Assembly: GCF_002154505.1 (NCBI RefSeq)
Contig: NZ_MUBM01000086.1
Coordinates: 1 to 64,000 of the forward strand
Direction of reading: 5' to 3'
Length of the DNA: 64,000 nucleotides
DNA from: Streptomyces carpinensis
GTDB lineage: Bacteria; Actinomycetota; Actinomycetes; Streptomycetales; Streptomycetaceae
Positions 8,005 to 16,378 of the stretch are shown here, one piece after another. How positions within the stretch are numbered: position 1 is the first letter of the stretch; the number at the start of each line of letters is the position of its first letter. The notes beneath the pieces are model-generated. The model had not been told where the DNA came from. It worked only from the letters and a program-made list of their open reading frames with translations, and made no database searches. Position numbers and translations under genes: made by a program.

Positions 8005-9221
8005 ACCGGCCCGGCCCCACGGCGCGGGAGGCGGACCGGCCGCCCGGGCGGATGGGGCCGTGGCGGTTCGTGGTCTGGTTCGGCACGGTCAGCCTGCTCG
8101 CGGATGTCGTGTACGAGGGGGCCCGCTCGATCACCGGGCCCCTGCTGGCCTCCCTGGGTGCCTCCGCTCTGGTCGTCGGGTTGGTGACCGGCGCCGGGGA
8201 GGCGGCGGCACTGGGGCTGCGACTGGTCTCCGGCCCGCTGGCGGACCGGACCCGCCGCTTCTGGGGTCTGGCGATCGCCGGATACGCGTTGACCGTCGTG
8301 TCGGTGCCGCTGCTCGGCGTGGCGGGTGTGCTGTGGGCTGCCTGCGTGCTGGTGATCGCCGAGCGGGTGGGGAAGGCGGTGCGCTCGCCCGCGAAGGACA
8401 CCCTGCTCTCGCACGCCACCGCCGCGACGGGCCGGGGGCGCGGCTTCGCCGTCCACGAGGCGCTCGACCAGATCGGCGCCCTGGTCGGCCCGTTGCTGGT
8501 GGCGGGCGTGCTCGCGCTGACCGGGAACGACTACGGTCCCGCGCTGGGCGTGCTCGCCCTCCCCGGCATCGCCGTACTGCTGCTCCTGTCCTGGCTACGG
8601 GCCCGGGTGCCCGACCCGGAAGCCTACGAACGTGAGGTGACAGCCGCGGCGCCCGCGACACCTGTCGCGCACGACGGGCGGCTGCCGAGGGCGTTCTGGA
8701 CGTATGCCGGGTTCACCGGGGCCACCACGACCGGGTTCGCCACGTTCGGCGTGCTCTCCTACCACCTGGTCCAACGGCATCTGCTGGCCGCCGCGTGGGT
8801 GCCGGTGCTGTACGCCGCGGCGATGGCCGTCGACGCCGTCGCCGCGCTGGCCACGGGGTGGCTCTACGACCGGCACGGTCCGCGTGTGCTGATCGCCCTG
8901 CCCGTCCTGACCGCGGCCGTGGCGGCACTGGCGTTCACCGACACGATCGCGATCGCGGTGGCCGGATCGCTGGCCTGGGGTGCCGCCATGGGCATCCAGG
9001 AGTCCACTCTGCGCGCCACGGTCGCCGACCTGGTGCCCAGCGGGCGGCGGGCGACCGCCTACGGGCTGTTCGCAGGCGTCGTCGGCGCGGCGAGCCTGGC
9101 CGGCGGCACCCTGACGGGCGGCCTGTACGGCTACTCCATCCCAGTACTGATCACGGTCGTCGTCGCCATCCAGGTGCTGGCAGTGGTGCTGCTGGCCGCT
9201 ACCCGCGTGCGGCGGCTCTGA
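8001..9221 (+). CDS. MFS transporter closing the fluoride operon
   Basis: A 406-aa 12-helix major facilitator. It has 'GPLADRTRRFWG' (the loop 2-3 motif A variant) and a repeat-like 'GWLYDRHGPRVL' in the second half. GTG 8001 overlaps the crcB2 stop, so it belongs to the same transcript under the same riboswitch. MFS proteins of this group have no defined substrate that I know; co-transcription points to export of fluoride-related or stress metabolites, or to ion homeostasis (inference). The next gene remnant begins about 170 bp downstream. Confidence 0.85.
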   Translation: MNRPGPTAREADRPPGRMGPWRFVVWFGTVSLLADVVYEGARSITGPLLASLGASALVVGLVTGAGEAAALGLRLVSGPLADRTRRFWGLAIAGYALTVVSVPLLGVAGVLWAACVLVIAERVGKAVRSPAKDTLLSHATAATGRGRGFAVHEALDQIGALVGPLLVAGVLALTGNDYGPALGVLALPGIAVLLLLSWLRARVPDPEAYEREVTAAAPATPVAHDGRLPRAFWTYAGFTGATTTGFATFGVLSYHLVQRHLLAAAWVPVLYAAAMAVDAVAALATGWLYDRHGPRVLIALPVLTAAVAALAFTDTIAIAVAGSLAWGAAMGIQESTLRATVADLVPSGRRATAYGLFAGVVGAASLAGGTLTGGLYGYSIPVLITVVVAIQVLAVVLLAATRVRRL

Positions 9222-9389
9222 CCGCCGGGCGGAAGGCGACTGCCGCGAGGCGAGGAGCTTTCTGGCGGCCGCCGGCTGGTTCGCCGGATCCGCGGATTCG
9301 CCGGCATCGCCCTCGCCTACGGCTCCTACCGGCGCAGCCGCTGGTCCAGCCGCTCCGCACTCACCTGCGCCTCCTTGAGACATCCGACC

Positions 9390-9815
9390 CGCCACTCGCG
9401 TCAACAGACGGAGCAGGCTTGTGCGGAGCGCGTCCTGTGCTTCGGTGTCGGACATCCGGCCGGCGCCCCGTTCCTCACTTGCGACATGGGCAAGCCTGAT
9501 GGTAGCGGCGACCGGCCAGTGGACCGGTAGCCGGTCAACGAACTCCCCGGTCTCCCGGCCCCTGGCGATCACCTGTCCGACACGGTCGGCGAGGGGCCTG
9601 TGCTGGTCCCGGTCGGCCTGCGGGCTGACGGGCAGGGCGCTGACCTTCTGCAGCAGCACGGGGTAGCGCCGGGCCGCCCTCATTCCCGCTTCGAGCAGAC
9701 GCATCGACGCGTCCGCAGCGGGTCCGGTGTCGAGATCGACGCCATCCATCGCAGCGACGGCGTCCTCGGTGACGCGGTCGACGACGGCCAGCAGCTGCTC
9801 GCGCGGGAGGGGCCG
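9390..9815 (-). pseudogene. TetR-family regulator remnant, DNA-binding half missing
   Basis: Translation of the minus strand gives a TetR C-terminal ligand domain ('PLPREQLLAVVDRVTEDAV', 'LADRVGQVIARGRETGEFVD', 'DALRTSLLRLLTRVAG'). The N-terminal helix-turn-helix is absent because the sequence right of 9815 belongs to a copZ-type gene on the other strand. The normal stop is also gone, the frame running on leftwards into the MFS gene. It is a dead fragment. Confidence 0.7.
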
Positions 9816-9820
9816 GCGCG

Positions 9821-10024
9821 ACCGAGACCAGCTTCACCATCACGGGCATGGTCTGCGCGCACTGCGCGGCACCCGTCACCGAGGAGATCGAACGCATCTC
9901 CGGGGTCACCGCCGCGAGGCTGGACGTCGACAGCGGAAGGGCCGTGGTGATCAGCGACGGAACCCTGGACGTCACCGGCGTACGTGCCGCCGTCGACGAA
10001 GCGGGCTACGCGTTGTCGACCTGA
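9821..10024 (+). pseudogene. heavy-metal-associated (CopZ-like) domain, start codon missing
   Basis: The frame encodes an HMA domain ('TETSFTITGMVCAHCAAPVT', ending 'VRAAVDEAGYALST') with the metal site M-x-C-x2-C. The expected start just before the first strand is not there. The only in-frame ATG is inside the metal loop (9848), giving 58 residues without strand beta-1. A GGAGGGG at 9806-9812 may be the old ribosome site. It abuts the TetR remnant head to head at about 9815. It is probably inactive unless a non-canonical start is used. Confidence 0.65.
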
Positions 10025-10049
10025 GATACGAAACCGGCGGTGGACGGAG

Positions 10050-10077
10050 CCCCCGTCGGGATCACCCGGCGGGGGCC
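10050..10077. terminator. intrinsic-type terminator after the CopZ remnant
   Basis: GCCCCCGTCGGG-ATCA-CCCGGCGGGGGC forms a 12-bp stem (one U-G pair) with a 4-base loop, 25 bases after the HMA frame. It has no T-tract, as is usual in Streptomyces, and could act in both directions. Confidence 0.75.
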
Positions 10078-10159
10078 TGGGCCTTCGGCCCCGTCAGCTG
10101 CCGCCGGTCGAGCGGCAGTTCTGGCGGGAACCGGAGCCGGCGTTGTCGCCGACTCCGGC

Positions 10160-10218
10160 GCGGCGGCGGAGGACCGGGAGCGCCGCGACAGGGCGGGGCG
10201 GCGGTCCTCCGCCGCCGC
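10160..10218. terminator. long-stem terminator of the S53 peptidase gene
   Basis: Two perfectly complementary 17-base arms (10160-10176 and 10202-10218, core GGCGGAGGACCG) separated by 25 bases, beginning 33 bases downstream of the peptidase stop on the minus strand. Together with the 10050 hairpin it isolates the converging transcripts. Confidence 0.8.
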
Positions 10219-10250
10219 ATACGGCCGAACGGCCTGTCCCGTAGGGAGGT

Positions 10251-11471
10251 TCAGCCGGTGAAGGCGGTGGTCCCGTTCGGGACGCCGAGACCGGACGGGC
10301 CGTCGTACCCGGTGGTGCCGGTGCAGAGGTAGGAGCCGCCGCAGCTGCCGTTGGAACCGCTGGTGACGTCGTACAGCGCCGAGGTGTGCGCGTAGGGGAA
10401 CGATGCCGGGTAGGAGCCGGCGGACGGGGTGCCGCCCAGGGCGTAGGTCGCCGCGATCAGCGGGGAGGAGGCGCTGGTGCCGCCGAAGACCATCCAGCCC
10501 GTGCCCTGGCTGTAGGTGTCGTACACCGCGACACCGGTGTTGGGGTCGGCGACCGCCGAGACGTCCGCGACCGTGCGGTTGGCGCAGCCGGTGTCCTTCT
10601 GCCAGCTGGGCTTGGCGTCGTAGGAGGAGCAGCCGGAGCCGGCCCCGCTCCACACCGTGTCGGTCCAGCCGCGCGTGTTGGAGGCCGTCTTCAGGGACGT
10701 ACCGCCCACCGCCGTCACGTACTTGGAGGCCGCCGGGTACTCGACGCCGTAGCCGTTGTCACCGGAGGAGACGGTGATGGCGACGCCCGGGTGGTTGAAG
10801 TACGAGGAATCGTACGTCGCGTCGCTGGAGGACTCGGAGCCGCCGTAGCTGTTGGAGACGAACTTCGCGCCCAGGTTGACCGCGGTGTTCACGGCCGTAC
10901 CCAGGTTGGTCATGGTGGCCGAACTGGCCTCCACCAGCAGGATCTTGCAGTTCGGGCAGGCAGCGCTGACCATGTCGAGGTCGAGGGAGATCTCCTCGGC
11001 CCAGCCGGAGTTGCCGCGCGGGTACTTGGTGCCGCCGTTCTGGTCGACCTTCTTGAAGCAGCCGTTGGCCGTGGTGCAGGCGGACAGGCCGTACTGGGAG
11101 CGGTAGACGGCGAGGTCGGCCTCGGCGTTCGGGTCGTCGTAGGCGTCGACGATCGCCACCGTCTGGCCCGAACCTCCGGTCGCGGACGGGAGGTTGTACG
11201 CCGCCTGGAGCGAGGCGGGACCGTAGCCGGAAGGTGCGGCGGCCGCGGTCAGGTCGCTCTCGGCGTGCGCCGACTTCGGGGTGCCCGCGGTGACCTCGAG
11301 GGCGTGGCAGGCCATCTCGCCCTTCTTGGCCGGGGCGGCACAGGCGTGGGCGACGGTGACGCCGTGGGACGGGGAGGCGGTGGCCTGGGCCGCCTGGCCG
11401 ACGGGGGCGGCCAAGGCGAGGGCGGCCGTGGCGAGCGTGGCCACGGCGGTGAGGGATACGGTTCTGCGCAA
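10251..11471 (-). CDS. secreted S53 (sedolisin-type) serine-carboxyl peptidase
   Basis: A 406-aa exported peptidase. I start it at TTG 11471, with GGAGG seven bases upstream; a signal peptide follows immediately ('RRTVSLTAVATLATAALALA', cleavage near Ala-Gln-Ala). S53 catalytic residues are visible: Glu160 and Asp164 in 'WAEEISLDLDM', the oxyanion Asp238 in 'SSGDNGYG' and the nucleophile Ser333 in 'GGTSASSP'. The large pro-kumamolisin activation domain of classical sedolisins is missing; only about 50 residues separate the signal from the catalytic core. Likely an extracellular acid protease. It is monocistronic with its own terminator. Confidence 0.9.
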   Translation of the reverse strand: MRRTVSLTAVATLATAALALAAPVGQAAQATASPSHGVTVAHACAAPAKKGEMACHALEVTAGTPKSAHAESDLTAAAAPSGYGPASLQAAYNLPSATGGSGQTVAIVDAYDDPNAEADLAVYRSQYGLSACTTANGCFKKVDQNGGTKYPRGNSGWAEEISLDLDMVSAACPNCKILLVEASSATMTNLGTAVNTAVNLGAKFVSNSYGGSESSSDATYDSSYFNHPGVAITVSSGDNGYGVEYPAASKYVTAVGGTSLKTASNTRGWTDTVWSGAGSGCSSYDAKPSWQKDTGCANRTVADVSAVADPNTGVAVYDTYSQGTGWMVFGGTSASSPLIAATYALGGTPSAGSYPASFPYAHTSALYDVTSGSNGSCGGSYLCTGTTGYDGPSGLGVPNGTTAFTG

Positions 11472-12069
11472 CGTACGTCCTCCGCAGGGTGGGTGAACCG
11501 GGAAGGGCTGTGGGGGGTGCGCGGCCTCGGCGCGGGGTGCGCACCACGGCCGCGCAGAACCTACGGATGTCGGGGCCACGTCAACAAGATGGATGTTGAA
11601 GCCGGAACGTTCCTTTGCCGTTCTTGGGGCGTTCATATGTCGTTCCTGGACGAGTCGTAACCGACACCGGGAGCGACCATGGCTTGACCGTGCTTCGTTC
11701 GGAACCGGATCGTCGACACCCTGTGTCAGCGACTTCCCATGGTGCGTTCCTGTCCAGCGACCGCCTCACACCGGGCTGCGTCCAGTGGACGCCCCATCAC
11801 ATCGCCCGCTCCCCGGAGCAGTTCGAGGTGACCGAGCGCGCGGTCGGCGAGTCGGGGCCGGCGCCGCCGCTGGAGCCCGAAGTCGTGGAGGCCGTCATGC
11901 GGTGCCTCGACTGGATGCGGCCCGTGGAGGCACGGCCCGGTTTCGGCCTCTCCTGCAGGCAGTGGACGAGACGACCGGACAGCCGTTCCGTCCACCGAAT
12001 CGATGCGCACCCTGGCCCCCGTCTCCTCAAAGCTCATGCACGAAGGGCGGGGCCGCCGCGCGGTTGTGT
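11472..12069. other. 600-bp gap without a supported gene
   Basis: It holds the upstream region of the S53 peptidase and then sequence with long open frames in several phases but no recognisable protein. A short plus-strand stretch near 11815-11860 ('FEVTERAVGESGPAPP') faintly recalls the N-terminus of a zinc alcohol dehydrogenase; this is too weak to call. Confidence 0.5.
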
Positions 12070-12449
12070 TCAGAGGTGCGAGCCGCCGGACGCGTCGATG
12101 GTTTGGCCGGTGATCCAGCGGCAGTGTCGGATGCGAGGAACGCGATGATGTCGGCGAAGTCGGAGGGGTCGCCCATGCGGTTGAAGACCGAGTGCTGTGC
12201 GTGGGCGGTTTCGCTTTCCGGGGTGTTCCAGCGGTGCTTGTTCATGTCGGTTTTGACGTGGTCCGGGGCTACGGCGTTGATGGTGATCTGGCGGGGCCCG
12301 AGTCGTTTGGCGAGCGTGCAGCTTTTTCGTTGGTCGCGTAGTGGACGGCGACGAGTGTCCCGTCGGCGGCGAGACGGTGGGCGATGGCCCGGCCGATGCC
12401 GCCGTCCTGCGCCGGTGACCAGTGCGGTTCTGCCCGTCAGGGCTGCCAT
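12070..12449 (-). pseudogene. short-chain dehydrogenase (SDR) remnant
   Basis: The start is 'MAALTGRTALVTGAG' (the SDR cofactor motif). The frame shifts to 'GIGRAIAHRLAADGTLVAVHY', then jumps to 'LAKRLGPRQITINAVAPDHV', and a further shift gives the terminal 'GQTIDASGGSHL'. At about 380 bp it is half the usual length. The part with NNAG, the catalytic Ser and YxxxK is deleted, and at least two frameshifts are present. Non-functional. Confidence 0.82.
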
Positions 12450-12617
12450 GGTTGTCGCTCCGCACGTGTGTTGTGTGCTCCTGTGGTGTGCCGGTGCCGG
12501 TGCCGGTGCCGGGCCCGGGCCGTCCGGCACCGGGCGGTCTGGGGCGGGACGGTCCAGCCCCGCCCCGGCGCCGGCCGGCGTGGGACTGAGGTGCCCGCTG
12601 TCGTTTCGCCGGCTGGG

Positions 12618-12839
12618 TCAGCGTGAGCGGAGTTCGCGCCGCAGGGTGCGTTCGAGCGGGGTGAGGGGGATGTCGTGCCGTATGCGTTCGGGGTGCCTGG
12701 CCGCGGGTCCGGTCAGGTCGTGGAGTGACCCCGCGGGGAAATACGGTCCGGCTGGCGGCGGGCCCATGGTGTTGTAGGGCTCCAGGCCTGTGTAGACGTA
12801 CAGGGCGTGCAGCATGCGGCGGGGCAGTGACAGTGCCAC
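12618..12839 (-). CDS. small DUF6059-like protein
   Basis: A 73-aa protein from GTG 12839 with GAGG five bases upstream. It has a short hydrophobic/aromatic N-terminal stretch ('MLHALYVYTGLEPYNTMGPP') and a C-terminal 'HPERIRHDIPLTPLERTLRRELR'. I recall this 'HPERL..D.PLTP.E..L' ending from DUF6059 proteins, small Streptomyces proteins often near specialised-metabolite genes. The function is unknown. It is flanked by the SDR remnant and the lysE gene, on the same strand. Confidence 0.65.
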   Translation of the reverse strand: MALSLPRRMLHALYVYTGLEPYNTMGPPPAGPYFPAGSLHDLTGPAARHPERIRHDIPLTPLERTLRRELRSR

Positions 12840-13021
12840 GGGGGACCTCGCTTGGCTCGTCGACGGAACCGGTCGGATGTCTCACCGTGCGGCTGTACGG
12901 TCGGCACGCGGTCCTGACGCGCTGGAGGCGGAGTCGGGGTGCGGTGGTGCTGAGGTGGGGGAGGACCCCAGGCGCCGGGCCGGCAGGGTGGCCGCGCGAT
13001 CGCCTGCGGGAGACCCGGCCC

Positions 13022-13642
13022 TCACCAGCCGGCCAGGCGCTCCACCAGCAGAGAACCGCCGATGACGATCATCATGGCACCGGAGACCCGGGTCACGGCC
13101 CGAGCCGCGGAGGGCCGCGTCTTGAGCACGGTGCGGGCCAGGACACCGACGGAGAGATAGACGACGGCGCTGGCCGTCATGTGGAGCGTGCCGAGCAGGC
13201 CGGTCTGCGCGGCGACGGGCCAGCCGCCCGAGGGGTTGATGAACTGCGGGAACAGTGAGAAGTACAGCAGCAGCGCCTTCGGGTTCAGGCCGCTCGTGCC
13301 GGCTCCCCTGAGCGCGACCTGCCAGTGCGAGGAGGCCATGGTCTCCGTGGACGCCGCCAAGGCGGCGGGCTGCCTCAGCACGCTCCACCCCAGCCAGATC
13401 AGATAGGCGGCCCCGGCGACGGTCAGCGCAGTGAGAACGGTGGTCGAGTTCGCCACGATCACCACCAGCCCTGCCACGGCCAGCAGCGTGTACCCCGCGT
13501 ATCCGGCGATCAGTCCGGCGACGGCCGGCACGACCGAGCGGTCCCGAAGCCCGGCCGAGATTGCATAGGCCCAGTCCGCACCAGGGGTGAAGACCAGCAG
13601 CAGATCCACTGCCAGGAAAGCCGCAACCGTCGTCGTGTGCAT
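13022..13642 (-). CDS. LysE/RhtB-family amino-acid exporter
   Basis: A 206-aa membrane protein with about six helices. The family start 'FLAVDLLLVFTPGADWAYAIS' and the motif 'GLNPKALLLYFSLFPQFI' are diagnostic. It exports amino acids or small analogues. ATG 13642 has GAGAGGGAA eight bases upstream, and that site lies inside one arm of a perfect 12-bp inverted repeat. An Lrp/AsnC regulator is divergent at 13755, the usual arrangement for feed-forward control by the exported amino acid. Confidence 0.9.
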   Translation of the reverse strand: MHTTTVAAFLAVDLLLVFTPGADWAYAISAGLRDRSVVPAVAGLIAGYAGYTLLAVAGLVVIVANSTTVLTALTVAGAAYLIWLGWSVLRQPAALAASTETMASSHWQVALRGAGTSGLNPKALLLYFSLFPQFINPSGGWPVAAQTGLLGTLHMTASAVVYLSVGVLARTVLKTRPSAARAVTRVSGAMMIVIGGSLLVERLAGW

Positions 13643-13648
13643 CGATCG

Positions 13649-13680
13649 TTCCCTCTCACATTCCTTGCTGTGAGAGGGAA
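13649..13680. promoter_or_regulatory. 12-bp-arm inverted repeat overlapping the lysE ribosome-binding site
   Basis: TTCCCTCTCACA (13649-13660), 8 bases, then TGTGAGAGGGAA (13669-13680): perfect arms. It is either the Lrp operator or, in the lysE mRNA, a hairpin that hides the GAGAGGG ribosome site. Confidence 0.75.
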
Positions 13681-13754
13681 GGTTAGGTGCGAGTTGCCCG
13701 AAAGTGTTTGCTTCTTTACTCCATGATCGCGCTTCTTCGGGGAAAATCTCCCCC

Positions 13755-14207
13755 ATGGATGCCCTGGACCGGAAGATTCTTACCGAGCTGCAGCTGGACG
13801 GCCGCCTGACGGTCACTGAACTGGCAGCGCGCGTGCAGCTGAGTGTCTCGCCCTGCCATCGCCGGCTGCGCGACCTCGAACGCGAGGGCGCCATCCGTGG
13901 CTATCGCGCCGTCGTCGACCCGGCTGCCGTCGGCCTGAACTTCGAAGCCGTGGTCTTCGCCACCCTGCGCTGGGAGGACGCCGGCACCGTCACCGCCTTC
14001 GAGGAGGCCGTGAGCGCCATTCCTCACGTCATCCAGGCCCAGCGTCTCTTCGGCGACCCCGACTACCTCCTGCGCGTCGCCACCACCGACCTGGCCGCCT
14101 ACCAGCAGCTCTACGACCAGCAGTTGGCCAAGCTCCCGGGCGTCCAGCGCCTGACCTCGACCCTCGTCATGAAGAACGTCGTGCAGGACCGGCCGCTGCC
14201 CGAGTAG
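13755..14207 (+). CDS. Lrp/AsnC-family regulator
   Basis: A 150-aa protein with an N-terminal winged helix-turn-helix ('MDALDRKILTELQLDGRLTV', 'VSPCHRRLRDLEREGAIRGYR') and a C-terminal RAM ligand domain ('DPDYLLRVATTDLAAYQQLY'). It is divergent from the LysE exporter and presumably activates it in the presence of an amino acid. A GGGGA/TCCCC mini-hairpin (13739-13753) directly precedes the ATG and there is no obvious ribosome site, so the message may be leaderless. Confidence 0.9.
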   Translation: MDALDRKILTELQLDGRLTVTELAARVQLSVSPCHRRLRDLEREGAIRGYRAVVDPAAVGLNFEAVVFATLRWEDAGTVTAFEEAVSAIPHVIQAQRLFGDPDYLLRVATTDLAAYQQLYDQQLAKLPGVQRLTSTLVMKNVVQDRPLPE

Positions 14208-14432
14208 CCGCACCCTCGAGGACGCCGGATTCGCCGATGCCCGAGGCATCAGGACGCACGCCGGCGGGCGGTGCCGCGCGGAGACACGCCGGCGTCCATC
14301 CCCTGGCGGGGCAGGCCCGCGCGTTTCGTGCAGCGGGACGCGCGCATCGTGCAGGAATCCACGCGATCGCGCTGCGGATACTCGTGCGCAAACGACCGAC
14401 GTACCTCAGATGACATGCGGAGGCAGAGCTCC

Positions 14433-16361
14433 ATGCGGACGTTCGTCTACACATCTCCTCCCTCGCGGGTGGTCTTCGGCGCCGGCACGGTGGGCCGCCT
14501 CAGGGCGGAGGTCGAGCGGCTGGGCTGCTCCCGGGTTCTGCTGCTGTCCAGTCCGCCCGTGGCGGAGGCCTCCGCGCGGGTCCGCGACGCGCTCGGGGAC
14601 CTGCTGGCGGCGGAGTTCGACGGCGCGGCCATGCACACCCCGGTGGAGGTGACCGAGCAGGCGCTCCAGGCGCTCAGGCACGCCTCGGCCGACGGCATCG
14701 TGGCCGTCGGGGGCGGTTCGACGACCGGCCTGTCGAAGGCACTGGCCCTGCGCACGGACCTGCCACAGGTGATCCTGCCGACCACGTACGCCGGTTCCGA
14801 GGTGACGCCCGTCCTCGGCGAGACCCGCGACGGGCGCAAGGTCACACAGTCCTCCCCGGCGATCCTGCCCGAAACCGTCGTCTACGACGTCGACTTCACC
14901 CTCACCCTGCCGCCGGCCATGACACTCACCAGCGGCGTCAACGCCCTCGCGCACGCCGTGGAGGCCCTCTACTCCGCCGACGCCAACCCGGTCACCGACC
15001 AGCAGGCCCTGGACGCGATCTCCCGCATCGCACGGGCGCTGCCCCGGCTGGCGGCCGATCCCGCCGACCCCGAGGCGCGGGCCGACCTGCTGCACGCGGC
15101 CTGGCTCGCCGGGACCTGCCTCGCCACGGTCGGCATGGGCCTGCACCACAAGTTGTGCCACACCCTCGGCGGCAGCTTCGACCTGCCGCACGCCCAGACG
15201 CACACCGTCGTGCTCCCGCACGCCATGGCCTACAACGCGCCCGCGGTGCCCGACGTGATGCGCCGCATCGCCAAGGCCCTGGGCGCGCCGGACGCCCCGA
15301 GCGGCGTGTACGACCTCGTCGCCTCCCTGGGCGGACCCACGTCGCTGCGCGAACTCGGGATGCCGGAGTCCGGCCTGGCCCGCGCGACGGAACTGGCCAC
15401 CTCGACGCCGTACCCGAATCCGCGCGAGCTGACCACCGAGGGGATCGCGCGGCTGCTGGCCGACGCCTGGCACGGACGCCGCCCCGAGGATTCCCCCTCC
15501 ACGGAAGCCAGGCTGGCGCGTCTGACCGAACAGGTGGTGGCCAGCTTCGCGCAGGCCCCCGACCCGCGCGTCCGCACCCTGCTGAGCGACCTCGTCCGGC
15601 ATCTGCACACCTTCGTCGCCACCAACGACGTCACCGATGCCGAATGGCAGTACGCCATCGACTTCCTCACCCGCACCGGACAGATCTGCGGCCCGACCCG
15701 CCAGGAGTTCGTGCTGCTCTCGGACACCCTCGGTGTCTCCAGCGCCGTGGACCTGCTCACCAACTCCCGCACGCCCGACACCACCCCGTCCGCGGTGCTC
15801 GGCCCCTTCTATGTGGAGGGCCCGCCCGAGGCCGCGCCCGGCAGCGACATCTCCGGAGGCCTGCACGGCACCCCGCTCTGGGTGGACGTACGGGTCACGG
15901 ACACCGAGGGCGTGCCGGTCAAGGACGCCGTGGTGGACGTGTGGCAGTCCAACGAGGACGGCTTCTACGACGTGCAGCTCCCCGACCTGGACGGGCCGGT
16001 GCTGCGTGCCCGGTTGCGCACCGACGCCGAGGGGCGGATCACCTTCTGGTCCATCCTGCCCTCGCACTACCCCATCCCCGGGGACGGGCCGGTCGGGCAG
16101 ATGCTCGACGCGGTCGGACGCCACCCCTACCGGGCGCCCCACCTCCACTTCATGTTCGACGCGCCCGGCCACCGCCGGCTCGTCACCCAGCTGTTCGTGG
16201 CCGATGGGGCCTACCTGGACAGCGACACCGTCTTCGGCGTCAAGGACGAACTCGTCGTCGACTTCACGCCGCAGACCGGTCCCACCCCCGACGGCCGCCC
16301 GCTCGACGGCCAGTGGTGCCGTCTCGACTACACCTTCCGTCTCGCCCCCCTGGCCGGATGA
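14433..16361 (+). CDS. fused maleylacetate reductase - hydroxyquinol 1,2-dioxygenase
   Basis: A 642-aa two-enzyme fusion. Residues 1 to about 355 are an iron-type alcohol dehydrogenase of the maleylacetate reductase group ('AVGGGSTTGLSKALAL', 'LPTTYAGSEVTP', 'HHKLCHTLGGSFDLPH'). From about 358 comes an intradiol dioxygenase of the hydroxyquinol type, with Fe(III) ligands Tyr460 (GPFYVEG), Tyr546 (HYPIPG), His570 and His572 (APHLHF). The two halves catalyse consecutive steps: hydroxyquinol to maleylacetate, then to 3-oxoadipate. ATG 14433 has GGAGG nine bases upstream. The ATGA at the stop overlaps a possible start of the hydroxylase gene, so the two form an operon. Confidence 0.93.
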   Translation: MRTFVYTSPPSRVVFGAGTVGRLRAEVERLGCSRVLLLSSPPVAEASARVRDALGDLLAAEFDGAAMHTPVEVTEQALQALRHASADGIVAVGGGSTTGLSKALALRTDLPQVILPTTYAGSEVTPVLGETRDGRKVTQSSPAILPETVVYDVDFTLTLPPAMTLTSGVNALAHAVEALYSADANPVTDQQALDAISRIARALPRLAADPADPEARADLLHAAWLAGTCLATVGMGLHHKLCHTLGGSFDLPHAQTHTVVLPHAMAYNAPAVPDVMRRIAKALGAPDAPSGVYDLVASLGGPTSLRELGMPESGLARATELATSTPYPNPRELTTEGIARLLADAWHGRRPEDSPSTEARLARLTEQVVASFAQAPDPRVRTLLSDLVRHLHTFVATNDVTDAEWQYAIDFLTRTGQICGPTRQEFVLLSDTLGVSSAVDLLTNSRTPDTTPSAVLGPFYVEGPPEAAPGSDISGGLHGTPLWVDVRVTDTEGVPVKDAVVDVWQSNEDGFYDVQLPDLDGPVLRARLRTDAEGRITFWSILPSHYPIPGDGPVGQMLDAVGRHPYRAPHLHFMFDAPGHRRLVTQLFVADGAYLDSDTVFGVKDELVVDFTPQTGPTPDGRPLDGQWCRLDYTFRLAPLAG

Positions 16362-16378
16362 CCGAGGAGCGCCCACCC

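Noticed and set aside
11815-11860. Faint alcohol-dehydrogenase-like N-terminus ('FEVTERAVGESGPAPP')
   Set aside because: Only about 15 residues look similar and the following codons do not fit the GroES-like fold.
14433-16361. Gene fusion as an assembly or frameshift artefact
   Set aside because: The frame is continuous with good codon usage across the junction, and I recall other actinomycete proteins with the same domain pair.
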